From Metarhizobium sp964253915 (GTDB taxonomy: Bacteria > Pseudomonadota > Alphaproteobacteria > Rhizobiales > Rhizobiaceae): DNA of 64,000 nucleotides. Location: the NCBI RefSeq assembly GCF_964253915.1, contig NZ_CAXUSG020000016.1:30514-94513 (forward strand), in the 5' to 3' direction. The position numbers and the translations under genes are program-made. The notes under the pieces are model-generated. The model was not told the origin of the DNA. It worked only from the letters and a program-made list of their open reading frames with translations, and made no database searches. Shown piece after piece: positions 51,216 to 59,242 of this stretch (its first letter is position 1; each line of letters starts with the position of its first letter).

Positions 51216-52340
51216 ATGACCGAACATCTAAAGACGGCCATCGGATTGATGAGCGGCACCTCGATGGACGGCATCGACGTCGCGCTGCTGCGCACCGACG
51301 GTGAGGCGGTCGTCGAGCGCGGCCCGTTCCAGGGTTTTGCATACGAAAAGGCTTTTCGCGACCGGCTGAAGCTTGCGCTGGACATCGCCAAACCGATCCG
51401 CGATCGCAGCGAACGGCCGGAAAATCTGGCGGACATCGAGCGAGATCTGACGTTACGGCATGCGCATGCCGTAAAGGCATTTCTGCAGGCGCACGACCTT
51501 TCGGCAAAGGATATCGACCTGCTCGGCTTCCACGGCCAGACGGTTCTCCACCGCCCCGACCAGGCCTTGACGGTGCAGATCGGCGACGGTGCCCTCCTGG
51601 CGCGGGAAACCGGCATCGACGTCGTCTACGACATGCGCGCCAACGACATGCGCCACGGCGGCCAGGGTGCGCCGCTGGTGCCCGCCTATCATGCAGCGCT
51701 GGCGCAGACTATTCCGGGTGACCGTTCGCCGGTATGTTTCGTCAACATCGGCGGGATTTCGAACCTCACCTTCATCGGCCGGGACGGTGCGATCGTCGCC
51801 TACGACAGTGGACCCGGCAACACGCTGATCGACCAGTGGGTCGAAACCCATGCCGGCATTCCTTTCGATCAGGGCGGCATGATCGCCTCCGAGGGCCGGG
51901 TGATTCCGGTGCTTGCCGACCGTTATCTCGACAGTCCGTTTTTCCACGCAACCCATCGCCGCTCGCTCGACCGCAACGACTTCCTGCCGCCAGCCGGCAG
52001 CGACGCCGAACTTTCCGACGGCGCCCGCACGCTCGCCTATGTCGCCGCCGCAGCGATCCTCAAATCCGCCGGCTACCTGCCTGCGGCACCGGCGCTCTAC
52101 ATCATCTGCGGCGGCGGTCGCCTGAACCACATCATCATGTCGGATCTGCGCGACCTCGCCGCACGCCAGGGCGCACAAGTGCTGTCCGCCGAAGACGCCG
52201 GCTTCGACGGCGATGCCATGGAGGCGGAGGCCTGGGCCTATCTTGCCGTGCGGTCGGTGAAGGGCTTGCCACTGACGTTTCCCGGCACCACGGGCGTGAA
52301 GGAAGCGGTGACGGGTGGGGTGATGGCGCTTTGCAGGTGA
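51216..52340 (+). CDS. anmK: Anhydro-N-acetylmuramic acid kinase
   Basis: A 374-residue ASKHA-fold kinase of normal length. AIGLMSGTSMDGIDVALLRTDG at the N-terminus is the phosphate-1 loop signature, NIGGISNLTF and AYDSGPGNTLIDQW are the substrate and second phosphate loops, and ICGGGRLNHIIM is the adenosine site. AnmK phosphorylates and opens 1,6-anhydro-MurNAc in cell-wall recycling. The ATG at 51216 is chosen; an upstream extension crosses the divergent promoter. Its 3' end overlaps the antisense 3' end of the ParE-like gene by about 100 bases. Confidence 0.95.
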   Translation: MTEHLKTAIGLMSGTSMDGIDVALLRTDGEAVVERGPFQGFAYEKAFRDRLKLALDIAKPIRDRSERPENLADIERDLTLRHAHAVKAFLQAHDLSAKDIDLLGFHGQTVLHRPDQALTVQIGDGALLARETGIDVVYDMRANDMRHGGQGAPLVPAYHAALAQTIPGDRSPVCFVNIGGISNLTFIGRDGAIVAYDSGPGNTLIDQWVETHAGIPFDQGGMIASEGRVIPVLADRYLDSPFFHATHRRSLDRNDFLPPAGSDAELSDGARTLAYVAAAAILKSAGYLPAAPALYIICGGGRLNHIIMSDLRDLAARQGAQVLSAEDAGFDGDAMEAEAWAYLAVRSVKGLPLTFPGTTGVKEAVTGGVMALCR

Positions 52341-52621
52341 CGACCTGGATCTTGCCGCACGCCGAGAATTCTGAGGACAAGAATGAACTCTTTGGCAATA
52401 CGATAATAAATCACGTGATTTCGCAAGACCATCCGCCTGACACCGGGTCTGACGGCCGAGAAGTCGCTTCCGATCTGCGGATTGCAGCCAATATCTTCAA
52501 AAGCCTGCTTCAGGGCGGTCTCGTATTTCACCCATTGTGCGGTTCCGTAAAATGAAATGGTATAGTCGTGGATCGACAGAATGTCCGCTTCTGCTCTATG
52601 CGTAAAACGGACGATAGTCAC
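52238..52621 (-). CDS. RelE/ParE family toxin with extended C-terminus
   Basis: A 127-residue protein. Residues 1 to about 97 are a complete ParE-type fold (TIVRFTHRAEADILSIHDYT, then VRRMVLRNHVIYYRIAKEFI and VLRILGVRQDPGRHL). Family members normally end just after that segment; here translation continues for about 30 more residues, antisense to the end of anmK, because no stop is met earlier. ParE toxins poison gyrase, RelE toxins cut ribosome-bound mRNA; which applies is not certain. It overlaps its antitoxin gene by 4 bases. Confidence 0.78.
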   Translation of the reverse strand: MTIVRFTHRAEADILSIHDYTISFYGTAQWVKYETALKQAFEDIGCNPQIGSDFSAVRPGVRRMVLRNHVIYYRIAKEFILVLRILGVRQDPGRHLQSAITPPVTASFTPVVPGNVSGKPFTDRTAR

Positions 52622-52875
52622 AAAACGCCGCTCGGCTTGCGAGCCGGAGATCTGGCGTATTCGAAGACATCGCGCACGCCTCTTTCACTGATGCCGCTTT
52701 CTTCCGCTTCGTCCAGCAGCCCACGCAGTTCCGTTTCGGCTTGTCTGCGCTGGTTGATGTCTCGATCGACAAGATCGGCCACATAGTCGTTCAGCGATGC
52801 GAAGGCGCCTTCCGCAAGGCGACGGTCGATGTATTCGGCAATCGGTTTTGGTAGGGTAATCGTGTAGCGGGTCAT
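52618..52875 (-). CDS. ParD-like ribbon-helix-helix antitoxin
   Basis: An 85-residue protein. RYTITLPKPIAEYIDRRLAEGAFASLNDYVADLVDRD is the CopG/ParD ribbon-helix-helix, expected to bind the operon promoter. The C-terminal half (AETELRGLLDEAEESGISER) is the toxin-binding helix. It precedes and overlaps the toxin gene by 4 bases, the classic ParDE order. Confidence 0.82.
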   Translation of the reverse strand: MTRYTITLPKPIAEYIDRRLAEGAFASLNDYVADLVDRDINQRRQAETELRGLLDEAEESGISERGVRDVFEYARSPARKPSGVL

Positions 52876-52943
52876 GAGCGCGTCCCACAGCTTTCAACGA
52901 GCAAGATAAGATAATCGGCGGAATTTTCAAACAAGCGCCAAAC

Positions 52944-52975
52944 AAAAATCCGCCGAATCGCTCCGGCGGATTTTT
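52944..52975. terminator. Hairpin terminator between parD and the hydrolase gene
   Basis: AAAAATCCGCCG (52944-52955) is the exact reverse complement of CGGCGGATTTTT (52964-52975), loop AATCGCTC. It lies just after the hydrolase stop on the minus strand and ends in a T tract on either strand. Confidence 0.85.
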
Positions 52976-52994
52976 GCATGTCTGATGAGGAAAC

Positions 52995-53672
52995 TTACCG
53001 GATCCGCTTCGCTGCCGGCTCCGGCGTCAGTTCGCCGTTGAGGCGGCGGTCGAGGTAGTCCTCGCATTCGGCCATCAACGGCTCCACCTGGCCGTTGAAG
53101 AAGTGGTTGGCGCCTGGAACGGTCTTGTGGGTGATGAGAATGCCCTTCTGGGCCTTCAGTTTTTCCACCAGGTTGATGACGTCCTTCTCGGGCGCCACCT
53201 TGTCGGCATCGCCGTTGATGATCAGGCCAGACGACGGGCAGGGGGCGAGGAACGAGAAGTCGTAGGTGTTCGGCTGCGGCGCGATCGACATAAAACCCTC
53301 GATCTCCGGCCGGCGCATCAGAAGCTGCATGCCGATCCAGGCGCCGAAGGAGTAACCGGCCACCCAACAGCTCTTGGAATCGGGATGCAGGCTTTGGACC
53401 CAGTCCAGCGCCGAAGCCGCATCGGAAAGCTCGCCGGCGCCATGGTCGAATTCGCCCTGGCTGCGGCCGATCGAACGGAAGTTGAACCGCAAGGTCGTAA
53501 AGCCGCGCTTCTGGAACATGTAGAAAAGCTGGTATACGATCTGGTTGTTCATCGTTCCGCCGAATTGCGGATGCGGATGCAGGACGATGGCAATCGGGGC
53601 GCTTTTTTCCTTGGAGGGCTGGTAGCGGCCTTCAAGACGGCCGGCAGGGCCGTTGAAAATAACTTCGGGCAT
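52995..53672 (-). CDS. Alpha/beta hydrolase (dienelactone-hydrolase-like)
   Basis: A 225-residue protein. The early LHPHPQFGGTMNNQIVYQL is typical of this group of bacterial hydrolases. The nucleophile elbow is GYSFGAW (Ser near residue 106), with a late Asp (NGDADKVAP) and His (PGANHFF) completing the triad. TLRFNFRSIGRSQGEFDHG is another conserved stretch. The substrate is unknown. The ATG at 53672 gives the conserved MPEVIFNGPAGRLEG start. It is divergent from the suf operon and shares its regulatory region. Confidence 0.85.
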   Translation of the reverse strand: MPEVIFNGPAGRLEGRYQPSKEKSAPIAIVLHPHPQFGGTMNNQIVYQLFYMFQKRGFTTLRFNFRSIGRSQGEFDHGAGELSDAASALDWVQSLHPDSKSCWVAGYSFGAWIGMQLLMRRPEIEGFMSIAPQPNTYDFSFLAPCPSSGLIINGDADKVAPEKDVINLVEKLKAQKGILITHKTVPGANHFFNGQVEPLMAECEDYLDRRLNGELTPEPAAKRIR

Positions 53673-53726
53673 CGGTACTCCGGTCGGTGCTTCCGGTTCA
53701 AAACATTCACGTGCTTGCCAAGTTGA

Positions 53727-53756
53727 CTTGACGGATGCCGTCAAGTTTTCTAGAAC
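53727..53756 (+). promoter_or_regulatory. suf operon promoter with overlapping palindrome
   Basis: CTTGAC (53728-53733), a 17-base spacer and CTAGAA (53751-53756) match the rhizobial sigma-70 consensus CTTGAC-N17-CTATAT. The palindrome ACTTGACG (53727-53734)/CGTCAAGT (53740-53747) covers the -35 and contains TGA-N9-TCA, the form of the RirA-type iron-responsive (IRO) box. Repression by an iron or Fe-S sensor would thus block the -35; this role is inferred. Confidence 0.6.
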
Positions 53757-53760
53757 GCAG

Positions 53761-53777
53761 TTTAGAACCATTCGAAA
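53761..53777 (+). promoter_or_regulatory. Iron control element (Irr box) candidate in the suf promoter
   Basis: TTTAGAACCATTCGAAA matches the rhizobial ICE consensus TTTAGAA-N3-TTCTAAA at all but one specified position (G for T). It begins 4 bases after the -10, so bound Irr would repress. Irr acts when haem/iron is low. Confidence 0.6.
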
Positions 53778-53876
53778 CTTAGCGTGGATCCACACGTTGT
53801 GAAAGGTGTCATAAGGCAAGCCGCTCGGAAATTTCAAGAAAAATGCACCGAGTGAGCAAGGATGACCGGAAGAGAC

Positions 53877-55043
53877 ATGGCAATCACGCGCACATACATG
53901 GACTGGAATGCCACTGCGCCGCTTTCGACGGCTGCGCGTGAGGCTTTCCTGCGTGCGCTCGACCTGCCCGGCAATCCGTCTTCGGTGCATGGCGAGGGCC
54001 GGGCGGCCAAGACGGTGCTGGAAAATGCCCGCCGGCAGGTGGCAGCCCTTGTTGGCGGCGAAGCCAGCCATGTTGTCTTTACCAGCGGCGCAACGGAAGC
54101 CGCCAATCTCGTCCTGTCGCCGGTCTTTCGCATGGGACGCACGCCGTTGTCGATTGGCCGGCTTTACGTCTCGGCGATCGAGCATCCGGCGTTGCGGGAG
54201 GGCGGCCGCTTTCCGAAAGATCGCGTCACGGAAATCCCTGTGACTGGCGCCGGCCTGGTCGATCTCGATGCCTTGCAAACACTGCTTGCCGAGCACGACG
54301 ATGCCGATGGGCTGCCGATGGTTGCGGTCATGCTGGTCAACAATGAGACCGGCATTGTTCAGCCGGTCGCTGAGGCGGCAGGACTGGTGCATGCCAAGGG
54401 TGGCCTGATGATCGTCGATGCGGTTCAGGCTGCTTCGCGCCTGCCGATCGACATTGCTACGCTCGATGCCGATTTCCTGATCGTTTCTTCCCACAAGATC
54501 GGCGGCCCCAAGGGTGTCGGCGCTCTGGTTTCGCGCGGCGAGGTACTGATGCCGAAACCGTTGATCCAGGGCGGCGGTCAGGAGAAGGGACATCGCTCGG
54601 GCACGGAAAACCTGGCGGCTGTTGTCGGCTTCGGTGCTGCTGCTGCCGCGGCACTGGAGGATTTTTCCGGCCGTAACGCCAAGATCGCCGGTCTGCGTGA
54701 TCGTCTCGAAGACGGTATGCGGGCTGCGGCGGGTGACGTGCTGATCCATGGTGTCGACGAAACGCGGGTGGCCAACACCACATTCTTCACGCTGCCCGGG
54801 CTGAAGGCGGAAACCGGCCAGATCGCCTTCGATCTGGAGGGGATTGCGCTGTCGGCAGGTGCCGCCTGTTCGTCGGGCAAGGTCGGCGAGAGCCATGTGC
54901 TGACCGCCATGGGCAAGGATCCCAAGCTCGGCGCCCTGCGCATCTCGCTCGGACCCACGACCACCGACGATGACATAGATCAGGCGCTTGCCGCCTTTCG
55001 AAAGATTGCCGGCCGGCGCAGACCGGCTGGTGAGGCTGCCTGA
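53877..55043 (+). CDS. sufS2: Cysteine desulfurase, IscS/NifS-like (SufS2)
   Basis: A 388-residue class V PLP enzyme. The PLP lysine is Lys207 in SSHKIGGPKG; the catalytic cysteine is Cys331 in SAGAACSSGKVGES. MDWNATAPLS, GNPSSVHGEGRAAK and RSGTENLAAVVG are IscS/NifS-group I features. It removes sulfur from cysteine as a persulfide. It is first in the operon, behind the iron-type promoter; in Agrobacterium the corresponding operon is sufS2BCDS1XA. The ATG at 53877 has GGAAGAG five bases upstream, so it is preferred over an ATG 15 bases earlier. Confidence 0.88.
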   Translation: MAITRTYMDWNATAPLSTAAREAFLRALDLPGNPSSVHGEGRAAKTVLENARRQVAALVGGEASHVVFTSGATEAANLVLSPVFRMGRTPLSIGRLYVSAIEHPALREGGRFPKDRVTEIPVTGAGLVDLDALQTLLAEHDDADGLPMVAVMLVNNETGIVQPVAEAAGLVHAKGGLMIVDAVQAASRLPIDIATLDADFLIVSSHKIGGPKGVGALVSRGEVLMPKPLIQGGGQEKGHRSGTENLAAVVGFGAAAAAALEDFSGRNAKIAGLRDRLEDGMRAAAGDVLIHGVDETRVANTTFFTLPGLKAETGQIAFDLEGIALSAGAACSSGKVGESHVLTAMGKDPKLGALRISLGPTTTDDDIDQALAAFRKIAGRRRPAGEAA

Positions 55044-55186
55044 GGCGGCCAAATTTTGCGGAAAGGCAAATTTCCGCTTGCCAAGAGGTGTGAAAACGCG
55101 CCTCTGGCGCCTACATGAAGGCGGAATTTTCCGCGCAAAGAGCAAAAGCCGCTGGAACCTTGAATCCGGCGGGATTGGAGAAAGAC

Positions 55187-56656
55187 ATGCCTGCTGTCCA
55201 GGAAACGGTTGAGCAGGTCCGCCAGATCGATGTGGACCAGTATAAATACGGCTTCGAAACCGAGATCGAAGTCGACAAGGCCCCGAAAGGCCTTTCCGAA
55301 GATATCATCCGCTTCATTTCCGAAAAGAAGCAGGAGCCGGAATGGATGCTCGAATGGCGCCTGGAGGCTTATCGCCGCTGGCTGACGCTCGAAGAGCCCA
55401 ATTGGGCGCGTGTGTCCTATCCGAAGATCGATTTCAACGACATCCACTATTACGCCGCGCCGAAAAGCACGTCCGGCCCGAAGTCGCTGGACGAGGTCGA
55501 TCCGGAACTTTTGAAGGTCTATGAAAAGCTCGGTATTCCGTTGCGCGAGCAGGAAATCCTTGCTGGCGTCGAAAAGTCGAAGATCGCCGTCGATGCCGTC
55601 TTCGACAGCGTTTCGGTCGTCACCACCTTCAAGGAAGAGCTGAAGAAGGCCGGCGTGATCTTCATGTCGATCTCCGAGGCAATCCGCGAGCATCCCGATC
55701 TCGTCAAGCAGTATCTCGGCTCGGTCGTGCCGACCACTGACAACTATTATGCGACGCTGAATTCGGCTGTCTTCACCGATGGTTCCTTCGTCTACGTGCC
55801 GAAGGGCGTTCGTTGCCCGATGGAACTGTCCACCTACTTCCGTATCAATGAGAAGAACACCGGCCAGTTCGAGCGCACGCTGATTATCGCCGCCGAAGGC
55901 GCCTTCGTGTCCTATCTCGAAGGCTGCACCGCGCCGCAGCGTGACGAAAACCAGCTTCATGCCGCCGTCGTCGAACTCGTCGCTCTCGACGATGCCGAAA
56001 TCAAGTATTCGACGGTGCAGAACTGGTATCCGGGCGACAAGCAGGGCAAGGGCGGCATCTACAACTTCGTCACCAAGCGTGGCGATTGCCGCGGTGCGAA
56101 CTCGAAGATCTCGTGGACGCAGGTGGAAACCGGTTCGGCGATCACCTGGAAATATCCGTCCTGCATCCTGCGTGGCGACAATTCGCGCGGCGAGTTTTAT
56201 TCGATCGCCGTGTCGAACGGCCACCAGCAGATCGATTCGGGAACGAAGATGATCCATCTCGGCAAGAACACGTCGAGCCGCATAATCTCCAAGGGCATTT
56301 CCGCCGGGGTGTCCAACAACACCTATCGCGGCCAGGTATCGATGCACCGCAAGGCGGAAAACGCCCGCAACTTCACCAACTGCGATTCGCTGCTGATCGG
56401 CGATACCTGCGGTGCACATACCGTGCCCTATATCGAGGTGAAGAATTCCACGGCCAAGGTCGAGCACGAGGCGACCACCTCGAAGATCTCCGAAGACCAG
56501 AAGTTCTACGCCATGCAGCGCGGCATTCCGGAAGAAGAGGCGATCGCCCTGATCGTCAACGGCTTCGTCCGCGAAGTCATTCAGGAACTGCCGATGGAGT
56601 TTGCCGTCGAGGCGCAGAAGTTGATCAATATCTCGCTGGAAGGATCGGTTGGCTAA
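55187..56656 (+). CDS. sufB: Fe-S cluster assembly protein SufB
   Basis: A 489-residue protein of normal length. DNYYATLNSAVFTDGSFVYVPKGVRCPMEL, VSYLEGCTAPQRDENQLHAAVVEL and GDTCGAHTVPYIEVKNSTAKVEHEATTSKI are SufB signatures, with conserved Cys and Glu residues for cluster assembly and sulfur tunnelling. SufB forms SufBC2D, the scaffold that builds clusters under iron or oxidative stress. The ATG at 55187 follows GGAG six bases upstream. Between its stop and sufC lies a GIY-YIG gene inside inverted palindromes, an unusual break in sufBCD. Confidence 0.96.
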   Translation: MPAVQETVEQVRQIDVDQYKYGFETEIEVDKAPKGLSEDIIRFISEKKQEPEWMLEWRLEAYRRWLTLEEPNWARVSYPKIDFNDIHYYAAPKSTSGPKSLDEVDPELLKVYEKLGIPLREQEILAGVEKSKIAVDAVFDSVSVVTTFKEELKKAGVIFMSISEAIREHPDLVKQYLGSVVPTTDNYYATLNSAVFTDGSFVYVPKGVRCPMELSTYFRINEKNTGQFERTLIIAAEGAFVSYLEGCTAPQRDENQLHAAVVELVALDDAEIKYSTVQNWYPGDKQGKGGIYNFVTKRGDCRGANSKISWTQVETGSAITWKYPSCILRGDNSRGEFYSIAVSNGHQQIDSGTKMIHLGKNTSSRIISKGISAGVSNNTYRGQVSMHRKAENARNFTNCDSLLIGDTCGAHTVPYIEVKNSTAKVEHEATTSKISEDQKFYAMQRGIPEEEAIALIVNGFVREVIQELPMEFAVEAQKLINISLEGSVG

Positions 56657-56668
56657 GACTTTTCTTGC

Positions 56669-56697
56669 CGTCATCCTCGGGCTTGTCCCGAGGATCT
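56669..56697. repeat. Left 29-base inverted repeat (palindromic element) flanking the GIY-YIG gene
   Basis: The core CCTCGGGCTTGTCCCGAGG is a 7-base stem with a 5-base loop. The full 29 bases are the exact reverse complement of 57069-57097. It begins 12 bases after the sufB stop. Confidence 0.9.
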
Positions 56698-56720
56698 GCG
56701 ACGGTCGCTGGAGAAGGGAC

Positions 56721-57062
56721 ATGAGCGGGTTTGTCTACATGATGTCCGACAAGCCACGTGGCGTGATCTACACCGGCGTCACCAGCGATCTGAAGGGGCG
56801 AGCATGGGAACATCGCAACGAAATCCGCGAAGGATTTACCGAGCGATACAGGGCTAAGAACCTCGTTTGGTTTGAAACCCACCCGAATATCGTTCTGGCG
56901 ATACAGCGGGAGAAGTCTTTGAAGCGCTACCTGCGTGAATGGAAAATCAAGCTCATAGAGAGCCTCAATCCGACATGGATGGACCTTTATGAGCGCATAG
57001 ACGAAATCGAGAATGCCTATCGTCCCAATGCCAATTCGAGACAGTGGGGCGACTACAATTGA
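56721..57062 (+). CDS. GIY-YIG nuclease family protein inserted between sufB and sufC
   Basis: A 113-residue single-domain protein. The two signature strands are VYMMS (residues 5-9) and IYTGVT (16-21), followed by the catalytic-type arginine in LKGRAWEHR (Arg27, His31) and the metal-binding Glu64 in IQREKSLKRYLREW, then SLNPTWMDLY. All core residues are present, so it could be an active nuclease. The gene is noticeably less GC-rich than its suf neighbours, has its own GAGAAGG site, and lies 23 bases from one inverted palindrome and 6 bases from the other. It has no known role in iron-sulfur assembly; a mobile or repeat-associated origin is more likely. Confidence 0.85.
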   Translation: MSGFVYMMSDKPRGVIYTGVTSDLKGRAWEHRNEIREGFTERYRAKNLVWFETHPNIVLAIQREKSLKRYLREWKIKLIESLNPTWMDLYERIDEIENAYRPNANSRQWGDYN

Positions 57063-57068
57063 GTGCTT

Positions 57069-57097
57069 AGATCCTCGGGACAAGCCCGAGGATGACG
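57069..57097. repeat. Right 29-base inverted repeat (palindromic element) flanking the GIY-YIG gene
   Basis: Core CCTCGGGACAAGCCCGAGG, exact reverse complement of 56669-56697. It begins 6 bases after the nuclease stop and could also act as a hairpin in the suf mRNA upstream of sufC. Confidence 0.9.
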
Positions 57098-57166
57098 AAT
57101 TGAGACCGAGGTCAAAAGCGGTCAGCCGGGCGGAATTTGAACCGCTCTATGGATAGGAAAAACGAA

Positions 57167-57922
57167 ATGCTTGAAATCAAGAACCTGCACGCCAAGATCG
57201 CCGATACCGACACCGAGATCATCCGTGGCCTCAACCTCACCGTGAAGCCGGGCGAGATTGCCGCGATCATGGGGCCGAACGGCTCCGGCAAGTCGACGCT
57301 CTCCTACATCCTCTCCGGCCGCGAAGACTACGAGGTCACCGAGGGTGACATCCTCTATAATGGCGAGAGCATTCTCGAACTCGATCCCGCGGAACGTGCC
57401 TCGAAGGGCATCTTCCTGGCGTTCCAGTATCCGGTCGAAATTCCTGGTGTCGCCACCATGCAGTTCCTCAAGGTTGCCATGAACGAGCAGCGCAAGGCGC
57501 GCGGCGAAGAAGAGCTGAAGACGCCGGATTTCATGCGCCTGGTCAAGGAAGCCTCCGCCAAGCTGCAGATCAATCCGGACATGCTGAAGCGTCCGCTCAA
57601 TGTCGGCTTCTCCGGCGGTGAGAAGAAGCGTGCCGAAATCCTGCAGATGGCGCTGCTGGAGCCGAAGCTGTGCATCCTCGATGAAACCGATTCCGGTCTC
57701 GACATCGACGCGCTGAAGATCGTTGCCGATGGCGTCAACGCGCTGAAGTCGCCGGATCGTGCCGTGGTCGTGATCACCCACTATCAGCGCCTGCTCGACT
57801 ACATCGTGCCGGACACCGTCCACGTTCTCTACAAGGGCCAGATCATCCGCTCGGGCGACAAGAGCCTGGCGCTTGAGCTGGAAGCCAACGGCTACGCCGA
57901 CATCATCGGGGAAGCAGCCTAA
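57167..57922 (+). CDS. sufC: Fe-S assembly ATPase SufC
   Basis: A 251-residue ABC ATPase. Walker A is GPNGSGKST (residues 36-44). The family variation FSGGEKKRAEIL replaces the usual LSGGQ signature, and LDETDSGLDID is Walker B with the catalytic Glu. A conserved His lies in VITHYQRLLDYI. SufC powers SufBC2D and belongs with SufB and SufD. The ATG at 57167 has GGAAAAACGAA upstream; an upstream extension has no match in the family. It lies 69 bases after the right inverted repeat. Confidence 0.97.
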   Translation: MLEIKNLHAKIADTDTEIIRGLNLTVKPGEIAAIMGPNGSGKSTLSYILSGREDYEVTEGDILYNGESILELDPAERASKGIFLAFQYPVEIPGVATMQFLKVAMNEQRKARGEEELKTPDFMRLVKEASAKLQINPDMLKRPLNVGFSGGEKKRAEILQMALLEPKLCILDETDSGLDIDALKIVADGVNALKSPDRAVVVITHYQRLLDYIVPDTVHVLYKGQIIRSGDKSLALELEANGYADIIGEAA

Positions 57923-57943
57923 GCGGCGGGAAGGATGATGTCG

Positions 57944-59218
57944 ATGAACATTCAGACGACGAACCGGCTGACGACGGCGGAGAGCGCATTGCTCGACGCC
58001 TATAACGCTCAGATCGGTGACCTGCCGGGCGATGGCGCCGTGCTTTCGGTGCGCGACCGGCTGCTGGACGAGTTGAAGACGGGCGGCCTGCCGACCCGCC
58101 GTATCGAAGCCTGGCACTATACCGACCTGCGTGCGCTGCTGCGCGCCGTACCGGCTGCCCAGCCCGCGCCGTCGCTTTCGGCTGTGAAGCCGTTGGTTTC
58201 CGGCTCCGCGGTGCTGACGCTGCGGCAGGGTGCCGCCGACGCGAGTGTTGCTCCGGAAGGCGTGACAGTCCGCCGTTACGCTGAAAGCCTGGTCGATGGA
58301 ACCGCCGCCGAAGGCCTGCGTGAAGCCAGCGCCGACGATGCCATCGGCCGTATCAACGGCAGTTTTGTACGCGACGGTCTGGTGCTGGAGATTGCCGACG
58401 GTGCGGAGTTGTCCGCGCCTCTGGAAATCCAGTCTTTGCATGGCGCCGGTCAGGTGCACACCCGTTTCCCGGTTCGTTTCGGCGCCGGCAGCAAGGCGAC
58501 CGTCATTGAGCGCCACCGCGGCGAGGGTGACGATGCGGCCCTGGTTTCGTCCATCAGTGCTTTGACGCTCGAGAAGGGCGCCGAGATCACTTGGATCATC
58601 CTTCAGGAGCAGGGCGCGGCCGATACCCATCTCGGTCAGATCCGCGTCGAACTCGGCGCGGAAGCCAAGCTGCGCCTGTTCGTCGTTAATGCCGGCGGCA
58701 AGCTGGTGCGTCAGGAACTGCGCATCACCGTCAGCGGTGAGGGTGCCGAACTGACGTTGCGCGGCGTCAACCTCCTGGGCGGCGATACGCATACCGACGT
58801 GACGCTGGTCCTCGATCACAACGTGCCGCACACGAACTCGACCGAGATCGTTCGCAACGTGATCTTCGACCGTGCCCGCGGTGTTTTCCAGGGCATGATC
58901 CGCGTCGCCCAGGCGGCGCAGAAGACCGATGCGAAAATGGCTTGCAACACGCTTCTCCTCTCCGACGATGCCGACTTCTCGGTGAAGCCCGAGCTGGAAA
59001 TCTTCGCAGATGACGTTCTGTGTGGCCATGGTGCGACCGTCGCCGATATCGACCGCAATCACATGTATTACATGATGACGCGCGGCGTGACGGAAAAGAC
59101 GGCGCGCGCCATGCTCGTCTACGCCTTCGTGGCGCAGATCGTCGAGGAACTGGAAGAGGAAAGCCTGGTCGAGGCGCTGGAAGGCGTCATCTCGGCATGG
59201 CTGGACAGGCACGCCTGA
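57944..59218 (+). CDS. sufD: Fe-S cluster assembly protein SufD
   Basis: A 424-residue protein. GLPTRRIEAWHYTDLRALLR at the N-terminus is the SufD signature. The C-terminal domain is a parallel beta-helix with CNTLLLSDDADFSVKPELEIFADDVLCGHGATV and the conserved His (CGHGAT) of cluster binding. SufD completes SufBC2D. Three ATGs cluster at the start; the one at 57944 is at proper distance from GGGAAGG. It follows sufC by 21 bases. Confidence 0.95.
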   Translation: MNIQTTNRLTTAESALLDAYNAQIGDLPGDGAVLSVRDRLLDELKTGGLPTRRIEAWHYTDLRALLRAVPAAQPAPSLSAVKPLVSGSAVLTLRQGAADASVAPEGVTVRRYAESLVDGTAAEGLREASADDAIGRINGSFVRDGLVLEIADGAELSAPLEIQSLHGAGQVHTRFPVRFGAGSKATVIERHRGEGDDAALVSSISALTLEKGAEITWIILQEQGAADTHLGQIRVELGAEAKLRLFVVNAGGKLVRQELRITVSGEGAELTLRGVNLLGGDTHTDVTLVLDHNVPHTNSTEIVRNVIFDRARGVFQGMIRVAQAAQKTDAKMACNTLLLSDDADFSVKPELEIFADDVLCGHGATVADIDRNHMYYMMTRGVTEKTARAMLVYAFVAQIVEELEEESLVEALEGVISAWLDRHA

Positions 59219-59242
59219 GGCGGGCCGGATAGGACGAAGACC

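Noticed and set aside
53673..55145. Minus-strand extension of the hydrolase gene (total 716 codons) through sufS2
   Set aside because: The extension is antisense to sufS2 and crosses the regulatory region. The conserved hydrolase begins at 53672.
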